From an uncultured Bacteroides sp. (lineage in GTDB: Bacteria; Bacteroidota; Bacteroidia; Bacteroidales; Bacteroidaceae), in assembly GCA_947646015.1 (NCBI GenBank), contig CANSEY010000003.1, forward strand, positions 62,001 through 126,000: a DNA stretch of 64,000 nucleotides, read 5' to 3'. The position numbers were made by a program, and so were the translations under genes. Numbering within the stretch: the stretch's first letter is position 1; each line of letters opens with the position of its first letter. The notes under the pieces are model-generated. The model did no database searches. It was not told the DNA's origin and was given only the letters and a program-made list of their open reading frames with translations. Shown here in pieces: positions 55,303 to 64,000 of the stretch.

Positions 55303-58300
55303 ATGGTAAAATTTAATGCAATGAAGACTAAACCTTTACGACTTCTTCGGCAGAAGAGAGCCTCCTGGCTGAAAAGTGTATTTGTCCTGACTTGCCTGCT
55401 ACTGAGCACATCGGTGGCCATGGCTCAAACGAAGACAGTGACAGGTACTGTTACAGATTCATTTAACGAGCCCCTGATCGGTGCATCTATCCTGGTAAAA
55501 GGCACTTCTACCGGGGCCGTTACCGATATGGATGGCAAATACTCCATTTCGGTAACGCCCAACGATGTACTCGTATTCTCGTATGTAGGATATGAAAAGC
55601 AGGAAATCAAAGTGGGGCAGCAAACTGTGATAAATGTCACGCTTAAAGACGACTCACAAATGCTTGCCGAAACAGTAATTATCGGTTACGGTAGTGCCAA
55701 GAAGCGCGACCTGACCGGTTCTATCACCAACATCAAGGGTTCGGAAATAGCCAACAAACCGGCAACCAACCCGTTATCGTCCCTCCAAGGAAAGATAGCA
55801 GGTGTACAGATCGTCAACTCCGGACAAGCCGGTGCCGATCCGGAAATACGTATCCGCGGTACGAACTCCATCAATGGTTACAAACCACTGTATGTTGTAG
55901 ACGGACTGTTCAACGACAACATCAACTTCCTGAATCCGGAAGACATTGAGTCGATGGAAGTATTAAAAGACCCTTCCTCACTGGCCATATTCGGTGTGCG
56001 TGGTGCCAACGGTGTAATTATCGTAACCACCAAACGTGCCAAAGAGGGACAGACGCTGGTCAACATCAACACCTCTTTCGGCTGGAAAAGCGTAGTAGAC
56101 AAAATCAAAATGGTGAATGCACCCCAGTTTAAGGAACTCTATAACGAACAAATGGCAAACCAGGGAAATGCCCTGTTCGACTTCAGCAACTGGAATGCGA
56201 ATACGGACTGGCAAGACGAGATCTTCCAGACGGGATTCATTACAAACAACAATGTCAGCATCACAGGTGCTTCTGAAAAACATAGCTTCTATCTCGGCGT
56301 GGGTTACTCTCACGAACAGGGAAACATCAAGCATGAAAAATACAGCAAAGTGACCATCAATGCAAGTAATGATTATAAGATTACCAAAGACATCAAAGTA
56401 GGCTTCCAATTCAACGGAGCACGCATGCTGCCGGCCGACAGCAAAACGGTTCTGAACGCTATCCGTACCACTCCGGTGGCTCCGGTATATAACGAAGAAT
56501 ACGGACTATATACTTCATTGCCGGAATTCCAGAAAGCACAGATGAACAATCCGATGGTAGACGTCAATCTGCGTGCCAACACCACCCGCGCGGTCAATTA
56601 CCGGGCATCTGGAAGCATCTATGGTGAAGTAGATTTCCTGAAACACTTCACTTTTAAGGCAATGTTCTCTATGGACTATGCCACCAATGACAGCCGGACT
56701 TACAAACCGATTATCAAGGTATATGACGCAACCGTGGCCGGGAACGTTGCTACGCTCGGAAACGGAAAAACAGAAGTGAGCCAGAACAAGCAAAACGAAA
56801 CCAAGGTTCAGAGTGACTATCTGTTGACTTACCAAAACAGTTTTGCCGACGGTACACATAACCTGACTGCCACCGCCGGCTTCACAACCTATTATAATTC
56901 GCTCAGCGGACTGGATGCTTCCCGCGGACAGGGCATCGGACTGGTGATTCCGAACAATCCCGATAAATGGTTCGTCAGCATCGGCGACCTGGCTACCGCC
57001 ACCAACGGAAGTACACAATGGGAGCGCACCACCGTATCTATGCTGGCACGTATCATCTACAACTATAAAGGTAAATATCTGTTCAACGGTTCGTTCCGCC
57101 GCGACGGTTCTTCAGCTTTCGCATATACCGGCAACCAGTGGCAGAATTTCTACTCCATAGGTGCCGGATGGTTGATGACCGAAGAAGAATTTATGAAAGA
57201 TATCACGTGGCTGGACATGTTGAAACTGAAAGGTTCGTGGGGTACACTGGGAAACCAGAATATGGATAAGGCTTATCCGGCAGAACCTCTGTTGGAAAAT
57301 GCTTTTGCTGCCGTATTCGGCAAACCGGCTATCATCTATCCGGGCTACCAACTGGCTTATCTGCCCAACCCACGTCTCCGTTGGGAGAAAGTAGAAGCAT
57401 GGGAAACCGGTTTTGAAACCAATATGTTCCGTAACCGTTTCCATTTCGAAGGAGTGTACTATAAGAAGAATACCAAGGACCTGCTCGCCACCGTACCGGG
57501 TCTGTCGGGAACCGTACCGGGCATCGGCAATCTTGGAGAGATTGAGAACAAAGGTGTCGAACTGATGGCTTCCTGGAGAGATCAGATCGGTGACTGGGGA
57601 TACTCTGTCAGTGCAAACCTGACTACCATCAGCAACAAAGTGAAAAGTCTGGTACAGGATGGATACTCCATCATCGCAGGCGATAAGAGCCAAAGCTATA
57701 CAATGGCAGGCTACCCGATCGGTTATTTCTACGGCTATAAAGTAGCCGGTGTTTACCAAAACCAAGCTGAAATCGATGCTTCTCCGGTGAACACACTGGC
57801 AACCGTCACTCCGGGTGACCTGAAGTTTGCCGATGTAAACGGAGACGGAAAAATCACACCGGACGACCGTACAAAAATCGGTGATCCGACTCCGGACGTA
57901 ACCTATGGCATCAGCCTCGGACTCTCATACAAGAACTGGGAACTCAGCATGGAAATGATGGGACAAGGCGGCAACCAGATCTATCGTACGTGGGACAACT
58001 ATAATTGGGCGCAGTTCAACTATATGGAACAACGTCTCGACCGCTGGCACGGAGAAGGCACTTCGAACACACAACCCCTGCTGAATACGAAGCACGCCAT
58101 CAACAGCGAGAACTCCGAATACTTCATCGAAGACGGAAGCTTCTTCCGCATCCGTAACCTGCAACTGGCCTACAGTTTCGACAAAACTTTGCTGTCAAAG
58201 ATACGTATGCAGGCCCTGAAGGTTTACGTCAACATACAGAACCTGAAGACATGGAAGCACAACACAGGTTACACACCGGAAATCGGTGGGTCAGCCATTG

Positions 58301-58371
58301 CTTTCGGAGTGGACAACGGGACATATCCGGTACCGGCAGTCTATACATTTGGTATTAACTTAACATTTTAA
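55303..58371 (+). CDS. SusC/RagA-type TonB-dependent transporter (beta-glucan locus)
   Basis: This receptor of about 1022 residues has a signal segment (SVFVLTCLLLSTSVAMAQ), a carboxypeptidase-like domain (TVTGTVTDSFNEPLIGASIL), the plug start AETVIIGYGSAKKRDLTGSI, plug motif VLKDPSSLAIFGVRGANGVI and a barrel ending FGINLTF. I place the start at 55303; ATGs at 55279 and 55321 are alternatives. It is followed by its susD and by glycoside hydrolases that suggest oligo-beta-glucan as cargo. Confidence 0.94.
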   Translation: MVKFNAMKTKPLRLLRQKRASWLKSVFVLTCLLLSTSVAMAQTKTVTGTVTDSFNEPLIGASILVKGTSTGAVTDMDGKYSISVTPNDVLVFSYVGYEKQEIKVGQQTVINVTLKDDSQMLAETVIIGYGSAKKRDLTGSITNIKGSEIANKPATNPLSSLQGKIAGVQIVNSGQAGADPEIRIRGTNSINGYKPLYVVDGLFNDNINFLNPEDIESMEVLKDPSSLAIFGVRGANGVIIVTTKRAKEGQTLVNINTSFGWKSVVDKIKMVNAPQFKELYNEQMANQGNALFDFSNWNANTDWQDEIFQTGFITNNNVSITGASEKHSFYLGVGYSHEQGNIKHEKYSKVTINASNDYKITKDIKVGFQFNGARMLPADSKTVLNAIRTTPVAPVYNEEYGLYTSLPEFQKAQMNNPMVDVNLRANTTRAVNYRASGSIYGEVDFLKHFTFKAMFSMDYATNDSRTYKPIIKVYDATVAGNVATLGNGKTEVSQNKQNETKVQSDYLLTYQNSFADGTHNLTATAGFTTYYNSLSGLDASRGQGIGLVIPNNPDKWFVSIGDLATATNGSTQWERTTVSMLARIIYNYKGKYLFNGSFRRDGSSAFAYTGNQWQNFYSIGAGWLMTEEEFMKDITWLDMLKLKGSWGTLGNQNMDKAYPAEPLLENAFAAVFGKPAIIYPGYQLAYLPNPRLRWEKVEAWETGFETNMFRNRFHFEGVYYKKNTKDLLATVPGLSGTVPGIGNLGEIENKGVELMASWRDQIGDWGYSVSANLTTISNKVKSLVQDGYSIIAGDKSQSYTMAGYPIGYFYGYKVAGVYQNQAEIDASPVNTLATVTPGDLKFADVNGDGKITPDDRTKIGDPTPDVTYGISLGLSYKNWELSMEMMGQGGNQIYRTWDNYNWAQFNYMEQRLDRWHGEGTSNTQPLLNTKHAINSENSEYFIEDGSFFRIRNLQLAYSFDKTLLSKIRMQALKVYVNIQNLKTWKHNTGYTPEIGGSAIAFGVDNGTYPVPAVYTFGINLTF

Positions 58372-58382
58372 CGAAGCAGAGT

Positions 58383-59903
58383 ATGAAACTAAATAAATAC
58401 ATTCTACCCATTGCATTAGCTGTATCGGCTCTGAGCTTCAGCAGTTGCAACGATTTTCTGGACCGTCACCCACAGGGACAGTTTACCGAAGACGATAATC
58501 CCGGAGCACTTGCCGAAGGAAAGGTCTTCAACATTTACACCATGATGCGTAATTATAACATCACCGCCGGTATCCCCGCCTTTGCCATCGAATATTTCCG
58601 TTCGGAAGATTCGGAAAAAGGAAGTACCGCCAGTGACGGGGCCGATCAGGCTGCGATGTACGATGATTTTCAGTACAACGCCAGCAACGGACTGATAAAA
58701 GCCTACTGGAGTCAGAATTACGCCGTCATCTACCAGTGTAACGATGTTATAGAGACGATTGAGAAAGGTAACCTGACGGAGGAGAACGACCTTCGTAACA
58801 AGGGTGAAGCCCTTTTCTTCCGTGCTTATTGTTACTTCAACCTGGTTCGTGCATTCGGCGAAGTGCCACTGGTCACTTTCAAAGTGAACGACGCCTCGGA
58901 AGCAAACGTGCCGAAGACCACCGCCGAAGAAATTTACAAACAGATCGACTCCGACCTGACACAGGCCGAAGGGCTTTTACCCCGTCAATGGCAGTCCGCT
59001 TATCTGGGACGACTCACCTGGGGAAGCGCCCGTGCACTGCATGCCCGTACGTACATGATGCGCAATGACTGGCAGAACATGTATACCGCTGCGACCGATG
59101 TAATGAATTCAGGGCAATACAATCTGAATACTCCTTATGATGTCATCTTCACCGATGAAGGCGAGAACAGCAGTGAGTCGGTATTCGAGTTGCAATGCGC
59201 ATCTACTGCCGCTTTGCCCGCAAGCGATAAAATCGGCAGCCAGTTCTGCGAAGTACAAGGTGTACGCGGTTCCGGCCAATGGGACCTCGGCTGGGGATGG
59301 CACATGGGTACCGAGCTGATGGGTGAAGCGTTCGAACCGGGCGACCCCCGCAAAGATGCTACGCTGCTTTACTTCCGTCGTTCGGATACTGATCCGATCA
59401 CTCCCGAGAATACCAACAAACCTTATGGAGAGTCTCCGGTATCTCAGGCCGACGGTACTTATTTTAACAAGAAAGCTTATACCAACCCGGCACTCCGTGA
59501 AGAGTTTACCCGGCACGGCTTTTGGGTAAACATCCGCATTATCCGCTATGGTGACGTGGTGCTGATGGCTGCCGAGTCGGCCAATGAATTGGGTAAAACA
59601 GGTGAAGCTTCCAACTATCTGGAAATGGTACGAGCCCGCGCCCGTGGCAACAACCCGGACATTCTGCCTAAAGTGACTTCATTAGATCAGACCGTGCTGC
59701 GTGATGCCATCCGCCACGAACGACGGGTAGAACTGGGACTGGAATCGGGACGTTTCTACGACCTGGTACGCTGGGGCATCGCTTCGCAAGTGCTCCATGC
59801 TGCAGGCAAAACGGGTTATCAACCCAAGAATGCCTTGCTACCGCTTCCGCAGGACGAAATAGATAAATCAAAAGGCGTACTGGTACAGAACCCGGATTAT
59901 TAA
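58383..59903 (+). CDS. SusD/RagB-family lipoprotein (beta-glucan locus)
   Basis: This 506-residue lipoprotein (MKLNKYILPIALAVSALSFSSC, Cys about 22) has the SusD pattern NDFLDRHPQGQFTEDD, GEALFFRAYCYFNLVRAFGE and the closing IRHERRVELGLESGRFYDLVRW, ending LPLPQDEIDKSKGVLVQNPDY. It starts 11 bases after susC and is the surface glycan-binding partner. Confidence 0.95.
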   Translation: MKLNKYILPIALAVSALSFSSCNDFLDRHPQGQFTEDDNPGALAEGKVFNIYTMMRNYNITAGIPAFAIEYFRSEDSEKGSTASDGADQAAMYDDFQYNASNGLIKAYWSQNYAVIYQCNDVIETIEKGNLTEENDLRNKGEALFFRAYCYFNLVRAFGEVPLVTFKVNDASEANVPKTTAEEIYKQIDSDLTQAEGLLPRQWQSAYLGRLTWGSARALHARTYMMRNDWQNMYTAATDVMNSGQYNLNTPYDVIFTDEGENSSESVFELQCASTAALPASDKIGSQFCEVQGVRGSGQWDLGWGWHMGTELMGEAFEPGDPRKDATLLYFRRSDTDPITPENTNKPYGESPVSQADGTYFNKKAYTNPALREEFTRHGFWVNIRIIRYGDVVLMAAESANELGKTGEASNYLEMVRARARGNNPDILPKVTSLDQTVLRDAIRHERRVELGLESGRFYDLVRWGIASQVLHAAGKTGYQPKNALLPLPQDEIDKSKGVLVQNPDY

Positions 59904-59908
59904 GAGCA

Positions 59909-59983
59909 CACCACAGAGTAACACAGAGTCCCACAGAGATTTATATATCCCGTAGAGATTAAAACTCTGTGCCCTCTGTGGTG
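59909..59983. repeat. Intergenic palindromic repeat, copy 1
   Basis: It starts CACCACAGAGT and ends CTCTGTGGTG, with inner CACAGAGT direct repeats. A related copy lies at 62342-62440. Both lie between genes of one operon. Confidence 0.75.
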
Positions 59984-60005
59984 AAGTAAAAAAACATATA
60001 CAGTT

Positions 60006-62306
60006 ATGAACAAGAAATATTCTTTACTCATTCTGCTTGCACTTTTACTCCCGTTGGGGCTGCAAGCGCAAAAACCTCCTCAGGATATGGACCGTTTCCT
60101 CGACAATCTGCTGAAACGGATGACCCTGGAAGAGAAAATAGGTCAGCTTAACCTACCGGTAACTGGTGAAATCACCACCGGACAAGCTAAAAGCAGCGAC
60201 ATCGCCACCAAGATAAAGCGAGGTGAAGTAGGCGGATTGTTCAACCTGAAAGGGGTGGATAAAATTCGTGACGTACAGCATCTGGCCGTAGAGAACTCCC
60301 GGCTGGGTATCCCTCTGCTCTTTGGGATGGACGTAATTCACGGATACGAGACCATTTTCCCTATCCCCTTGGGACTTTCGTGTACATGGGACATTCCGGC
60401 TATCGAAGAATCGGCACGCATCGCCGCCGTTGAAGCCAGTGCCGACGGCATTTCGTGGACCTTTAGTCCGATGGTAGATATCAGTCGCGATCCACGCTGG
60501 GGACGGGTATCCGAAGGTTCGGGCGAAGATCCCTTCCTCGGTGCACTGATAGCCCGGGCCATGGTGCGTGGATACCAGGGAAAAGATATGAGTCGCAATG
60601 ATGAAATCATGGCCTGCATCAAGCACTTTGCTCTGTATGGGGCAGCCGAGGCAGGACGGGATTATAACACCGTAGACATGAGCCGCCAACGGATGTTCAA
60701 CGATTATATGCTCCCCTATCAGGCCGGTGTAGAAGCCGGAGCAGGTAGTGTAATGGCTTCTTTCAACGAAGTGGAAGGTGTGCCGGCAACAGCCAATAAA
60801 TGGCTGATGACCGATGTGTTGCGCGGTGCATGGGGATTTAATGGTTTCGTGGTAACAGACTTCACCGGAATCTCCGAAATGATAGAACACGGAATCGGCG
60901 ACCTGCAAACCGTGTCGGCACGGGCCATCAATGCCGGAGTAGATATGGACATGGTCAGTGAAGGCTTCATCGGTACATTGAAGAAGTCTGTCGAAGAAGG
61001 CAAAGTATCGGTCGAAACAGTCAACACAGCTTGTCGCCGTATCCTGGAAGCCAAATACAAACTGGGGTTGTTTGACAATCCCTATAAATACTGCGACCTG
61101 AAACGTCCGGCACGTGACATCTTCACAAAAGAGCACCGTGCCGCAGCCCGGAAAATTGCGGGAGAAAGCTTCGTGCTACTGAAAAATGAAGGACTTTCAC
61201 CTACCCTCGCACCTGTACTTCCTCTCTCTCCTACCGGTACTATTGCAGTGATCGGCCCTTTGGCCAACACCCGTTCGAATATGCCGGGCACATGGAGCGT
61301 AGCTGCCGTACTGGACAAAAGTCCTTCTCTGGTAGAAGGTTTGACCGAATGGGTGGGCAATCAGGGAAAAATACTTTATGCCAAAGGCAGTAACCTGATC
61401 GGTGATGCTGCTTATGAAGAGAGGGCAACCATGTTCGGCCGTTCGCTGAACCGCGACAACCGCACCGATCAACAACTGCTGGACGAAGCGCTGAAAATAG
61501 CTTCACAAGCGGACGTGATTGTTGCCGCATTGGGTGAATCGTCGGAGATGAGCGGTGAAAGCAGTAGCCGCACCAACCTCAATCTGCCGGATGTACAGCA
61601 CACTCTGCTGGAGGCTTTGCTGAAAACAGGAAAGCCCGTAGTTCTCGTACTGTTTACGGGACGTCCGCTGGTACTCAATTGGGAACAGGAGCATGTCCCT
61701 GCCATCCTGAACGTATGGTTCGGGGGTTCGGAAGCCGGTCCGGCTATCGGAGACGTATTGTTCGGTGCAGTCAACCCGGGCGGAAAACTGACCATGACTT
61801 TCCCGAAAAGTGTAGGACAGATCCCACTTTATTATGCACACAAGAATACCGGACGACCGCTGAAAGAAGGCAAATGGTTCGAGAAATTCCGCAGTAACTA
61901 TCTTGACGTGGACAATGATGCTCTCTATCCGTTCGGATACGGACTGTCGTATACGACCTTCCGATTCAGTGACATCACATTGAACCGTTCGTCCATCGGA
62001 ATGGACAATGAACTGGTAGCCTCCGTCACCGTAACCAATACCGGAGACCGTGCCGGCAGTGAAGTGGTGCAACTCTACATCCGTGACTTGGTGGGCAGTG
62101 TCACCCGTCCGGTCAAGGAACTGAAAGGATTTGAAAAGATCTATCTGCAACCGAATGAATCAAGAACCGTCCGCTTTACAATAGCTCCGGAAATGTTGAA
62201 GTTTTACAATGCCGACTTGAAGTTTGTAGCTGAGCCGGGCGATTTCGACGTGATGATAGGCCCGGATAGCCGGAATGTGAAAACAGCACGGTTTACATTG
62301 CGTTGA
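60006..62306 (+). CDS. GH3-family beta-glucosidase, exported
   Basis: This 766-residue enzyme has a signal peptide (MNKKYSLLILLALLLPLGLQA), the GH3 N-terminal barrel with IKHFALYGAAEAGRDYN, the nucleophile region GFVVTDFTGISEM with Asp, the alpha/beta domain with GESSEMSGESSSRTNL supplying the acid/base Glu, and a C-terminal fibronectin-like domain (VTNTGDRAGSEVVQLYI). It removes glucose from the non-reducing end of beta-glucosides. The next gene is GH144-like, so beta-1,2-linked gluco-oligosaccharides (sophoro-series) are the best guess; BT_3567 of B. thetaiotaomicron is a characterised GH3 of that kind. It is not a NagZ: no KHFPGHG motif is present. Confidence 0.92.
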   Translation: MNKKYSLLILLALLLPLGLQAQKPPQDMDRFLDNLLKRMTLEEKIGQLNLPVTGEITTGQAKSSDIATKIKRGEVGGLFNLKGVDKIRDVQHLAVENSRLGIPLLFGMDVIHGYETIFPIPLGLSCTWDIPAIEESARIAAVEASADGISWTFSPMVDISRDPRWGRVSEGSGEDPFLGALIARAMVRGYQGKDMSRNDEIMACIKHFALYGAAEAGRDYNTVDMSRQRMFNDYMLPYQAGVEAGAGSVMASFNEVEGVPATANKWLMTDVLRGAWGFNGFVVTDFTGISEMIEHGIGDLQTVSARAINAGVDMDMVSEGFIGTLKKSVEEGKVSVETVNTACRRILEAKYKLGLFDNPYKYCDLKRPARDIFTKEHRAAARKIAGESFVLLKNEGLSPTLAPVLPLSPTGTIAVIGPLANTRSNMPGTWSVAAVLDKSPSLVEGLTEWVGNQGKILYAKGSNLIGDAAYEERATMFGRSLNRDNRTDQQLLDEALKIASQADVIVAALGESSEMSGESSSRTNLNLPDVQHTLLEALLKTGKPVVLVLFTGRPLVLNWEQEHVPAILNVWFGGSEAGPAIGDVLFGAVNPGGKLTMTFPKSVGQIPLYYAHKNTGRPLKEGKWFEKFRSNYLDVDNDALYPFGYGLSYTTFRFSDITLNRSSIGMDNELVASVTVTNTGDRAGSEVVQLYIRDLVGSVTRPVKELKGFEKIYLQPNESRTVRFTIAPEMLKFYNADLKFVAEPGDFDVMIGPDSRNVKTARFTLR

Positions 62307-62341
62307 ACCGGATACACAAGGGAATAGAAAAGAATAAGATT

Positions 62342-62440
62342 CACCACAGAGTCACACAGAGTTCCACAGAGATGATTTTCTCTTAATATGCTATAAACAA
62401 AAGATTAAAACTCAGTGAAACCCCATGTTACTCTGTGGTG
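62342..62440. repeat. Intergenic palindromic repeat, copy 2
   Basis: It starts CACCACAGAGT and ends CTCTGTGGTG, with AGATTAAAACTC shared with copy 1 near the right end. It lies between the GH3 and GH144 genes. Confidence 0.75.
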
Positions 62441-62471
62441 AAACAAAAACCATTACAAACAAGAAATCATT

Positions 62472-63827
62472 ATGAATATCCAACTTGTCACTCACAACAG
62501 CAAGCTCCTCTTCGTCCTCTTCGCTCTTTTTCTTTTTGTAGCATGCAAGCCAAAAGAAAAGCCCTCGCCCGCCACATCGCTGACAGATGACGCTCTGATG
62601 GATACCGTCCAGCGACGAACCTTCAACTACTTCTGGGATGCTGCCGAACCTAACAGCGGACTGGCACGCGAACGCTATCACATGGATGGCGAATACCCGG
62701 CAGGGGGGCCGGAGATTGTTACCTCAGGAGGCAGCGGCTTCGGCATTATGGCTATCCTGGCCGGTATTGATCGGGGATACGTCAGCCGGGAAGAAGGCTT
62801 ACGGCGTATGGAGAAAATAGTCGGTTTTCTGGAGAAAGCCGACCGCTTTAAAGGTGCATATCCGCATTGGTGGAACGGAGAGACAGGGCATGTACAGCCT
62901 TTCGGACAAAAGGATAACGGAGGCGACCTGGTAGAGACAGCCTTCCTGATGCAAGGTCTGCTGGCCGTACACCAATATTATGCAGAAGGCTCGGCGGAAG
63001 AAAAAAAACTTGCCGGACGTATAGACAAGTTGTGGCGGGAAGTGGACTGGAACTGGTACCGCCATGGCGGACAGAATGTGCTGTATTGGCATTGGAGTCC
63101 CGAATATGGCTGGGAAATGAATTTCCCGGTACATGGCTACAATGAATGTCTGATTATGTATATCCTTGCCGCTGCTTCTCCTACCCATGGAGTACCGGCA
63201 GCAGTCTATCATGAAGGATGGGCACAAAACGGAGCCATCGTTTCACCCCACAAGGTAGAAGGCATCGAACTGCACCTCCGCTATCAGGGTGGAGAAGCGG
63301 GTCCGTTATTTTGGGCACAATACTCTTTCCTCGGACTCGATCCGGTGGGGCTGAAAGACGAGTATTGTCCGAGCTATTTTAACGAAATGCGAAATCTCAC
63401 ACTGGTAAACCGTGAATACTGCATTCGCAACCCGAAGCACTACAAAGGCTACGGACCTGACTGTTGGGGACTGACCGCCAGTTACTCCGTGGACGGATAT
63501 GCTGCCCATGGACCGTTGGAACGTGACGACCGGGGAGTCATCTCTCCCACTGCCGCTCTCTCTTCTATTGTCTACACACCGGATCAGTCACTGCAAGTAA
63601 TGCATCACCTGTACGAAATGGGAGACAAAGTATTCGGTCCTTACGGATTCTATGACGCTTTCAGCGAAACTGCCGATTGGTATCCGAAGCGATATCTGGC
63701 CATTGACCAAGGCCCGATAGCCGTAATGATAGAAAACTACCGGACAGGACTATTGTGGAAACTCTTCATGAGCCATCCCGATGTACAAAACGGACTAAAG
63801 AAACTGGGATTCAATGTAAAGAAATAA
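62472..63827 (+). CDS. GH144-type (glycoamylase-like domain) beta-1,2-glucanase lipoprotein
   Basis: This 451-residue lipoprotein has a signal peptide ending LFVAC (Cys about 26). The rest is an (alpha/alpha) barrel of the glycoamylase-like PF10091 family: RRTFNYFWDAAEPNSGLARE, TSGGSGFGIMAILAGIDRGY, HWSPEYGWEMNFPVHGYNE, GLTASYSVDGYAAHGP, and YGFYDAFSETADWYPKRYLA. Members acting on beta-1,2-glucan form GH144, some endo-acting and some releasing sophorose. It lies after the GH3 beta-glucosidase and would supply it with short oligosaccharides at the cell surface or in the periplasm. Confidence 0.82.
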   Translation: MNIQLVTHNSKLLFVLFALFLFVACKPKEKPSPATSLTDDALMDTVQRRTFNYFWDAAEPNSGLARERYHMDGEYPAGGPEIVTSGGSGFGIMAILAGIDRGYVSREEGLRRMEKIVGFLEKADRFKGAYPHWWNGETGHVQPFGQKDNGGDLVETAFLMQGLLAVHQYYAEGSAEEKKLAGRIDKLWREVDWNWYRHGGQNVLYWHWSPEYGWEMNFPVHGYNECLIMYILAAASPTHGVPAAVYHEGWAQNGAIVSPHKVEGIELHLRYQGGEAGPLFWAQYSFLGLDPVGLKDEYCPSYFNEMRNLTLVNREYCIRNPKHYKGYGPDCWGLTASYSVDGYAAHGPLERDDRGVISPTAALSSIVYTPDQSLQVMHHLYEMGDKVFGPYGFYDAFSETADWYPKRYLAIDQGPIAVMIENYRTGLLWKLFMSHPDVQNGLKKLGFNVKK

Positions 63828-64000
63828 ATGATAAAATCAATACTTATCGCTTTATGCACAGTTCTCCTCTGCTGGAATAGCATTCCGGCAGAGGCACAGA
63901 CGCCACAGGATTCAGTACGCTTCATCGGATATCTTCCCGTCCGACACACCGACCCCACGAAATGGATAACCCGGTATCAAAGTGAAATAGACCGATACCA
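63828..64000 (+). CDS. Exported protein, cut off by the window edge
   Basis: The ATG follows directly after the GH144 stop (TAAATG). It encodes a signal peptide (MIKSILIALCTVLLCWNSIPAEA) and then VRFIGYLPVRHTDPTKWITR before the window ends after about 57 residues. Too little is left to identify it. The tight junction shows it belongs to the same operon. Confidence 0.75.
   Translation, partial: MIKSILIALCTVLLCWNSIPAEAQTPQDSVRFIGYLPVRHTDPTKWITRYQSEIDRY

Noticed and set aside
60153-61136. A 327-residue minus-strand frame inside the GH3 gene
   Set aside because: It is a shadow of a clear GH3 enzyme and has no domain, start site or partner gene.
60006-62306. The GH3 gene as the missing NagZ for the murein locus
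   Set aside because: The bacterial NagZ KHFPGHG motif is absent, the protein has the longer multi-domain beta-glucosidase form, and it lies in another operon 29 kb away.
1-64000. CRISPR array or insertion sequence
   Set aside because: No regularly spaced repeats, cas genes or transposase frames were seen in the window.

Overview
The window comes from a Bacteroides genome, probably of the fragilis group. The signs are three SusC/SusD outer-membrane pairs, promoters with the Bacteroidetes -7 box TAnnTTTG, lipoprotein signal peptides ending in SC or GC, the GlyQS type of glycyl-tRNA synthetase, an nrfHA nitrite-reduction operon and a Nim-like flavoprotein. No rRNA, IS element or CRISPR array was seen.

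Left edge (1-2703): a truncated CPA2 cation/proton antiporter (minus strand) and asd. Next comes the most striking region (3003-31391, plus strand): a peptidoglycan or muropeptide utilisation locus. It starts with a BadF-type sugar kinase and a SusC/SusD pair with its own promoter. A block of 14 tightly packed genes follows: NamZ-type exo-muramidase, Na+/solute symporter, exported amidase, exported metallophosphatase-PQQ protein, a glycosyltransferase / DUF4922 / SpoIID-like trio whose genes overlap by 4 bases, AmpG-like permease, a second NamZ, a flavin/Fe-S D-lactate-type dehydrogenase, a MurT-like membrane protein, MurK, MurQ and an exported beta-lactamase/SGNH fusion. In the model, SusCD imports wall fragments, exported enzymes strip peptides and release MurNAc, permeases import it, MurK and MurQ make GlcNAc-6-phosphate plus D-lactate, and the dehydrogenase oxidises the lactate. 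The SusC promoter and the promoter of the 14-gene block share a nearly identical 28-base element, so they are probably co-regulated, although no regulator lies in the locus.

The next block (31403-37559, minus strand) is nrfH-nrfA-ccsB-ccsA-porin-crp, for respiratory reduction of nitrite to ammonia. A 16-base palindrome upstream of nrfH sits where a Crp/Fnr activator would bind. Housekeeping genes follow: a Nim-like flavoprotein, an FKBP isomerase, glyS, parC, a DUF3316 protein and an S41 peptidase.

From about 45.2 to 55 kb the window is accessory. A SusC/SusD pair on the minus strand lies between two diverged copies of the end of the peptidase gene plus tRNA-Leu; only the right copy keeps an intact tRNA. 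After it come a gene-poor stretch with two structured repeats, a frameshifted RhuM-family gene between 98-99-base direct repeats, a HigBA toxin-antitoxin pair with a palindromic candidate operator, and a broken lipoprotein gene.

The right end (55303-64000, plus strand) is a second polysaccharide locus: SusC, SusD, a GH3 beta-glucosidase, a GH144-type glucanase and the start of a further exported protein. The enzymes suggest a beta-glucan, most likely beta-1,2-glucan. Two intergenic palindromic repeats flank the GH3 gene.
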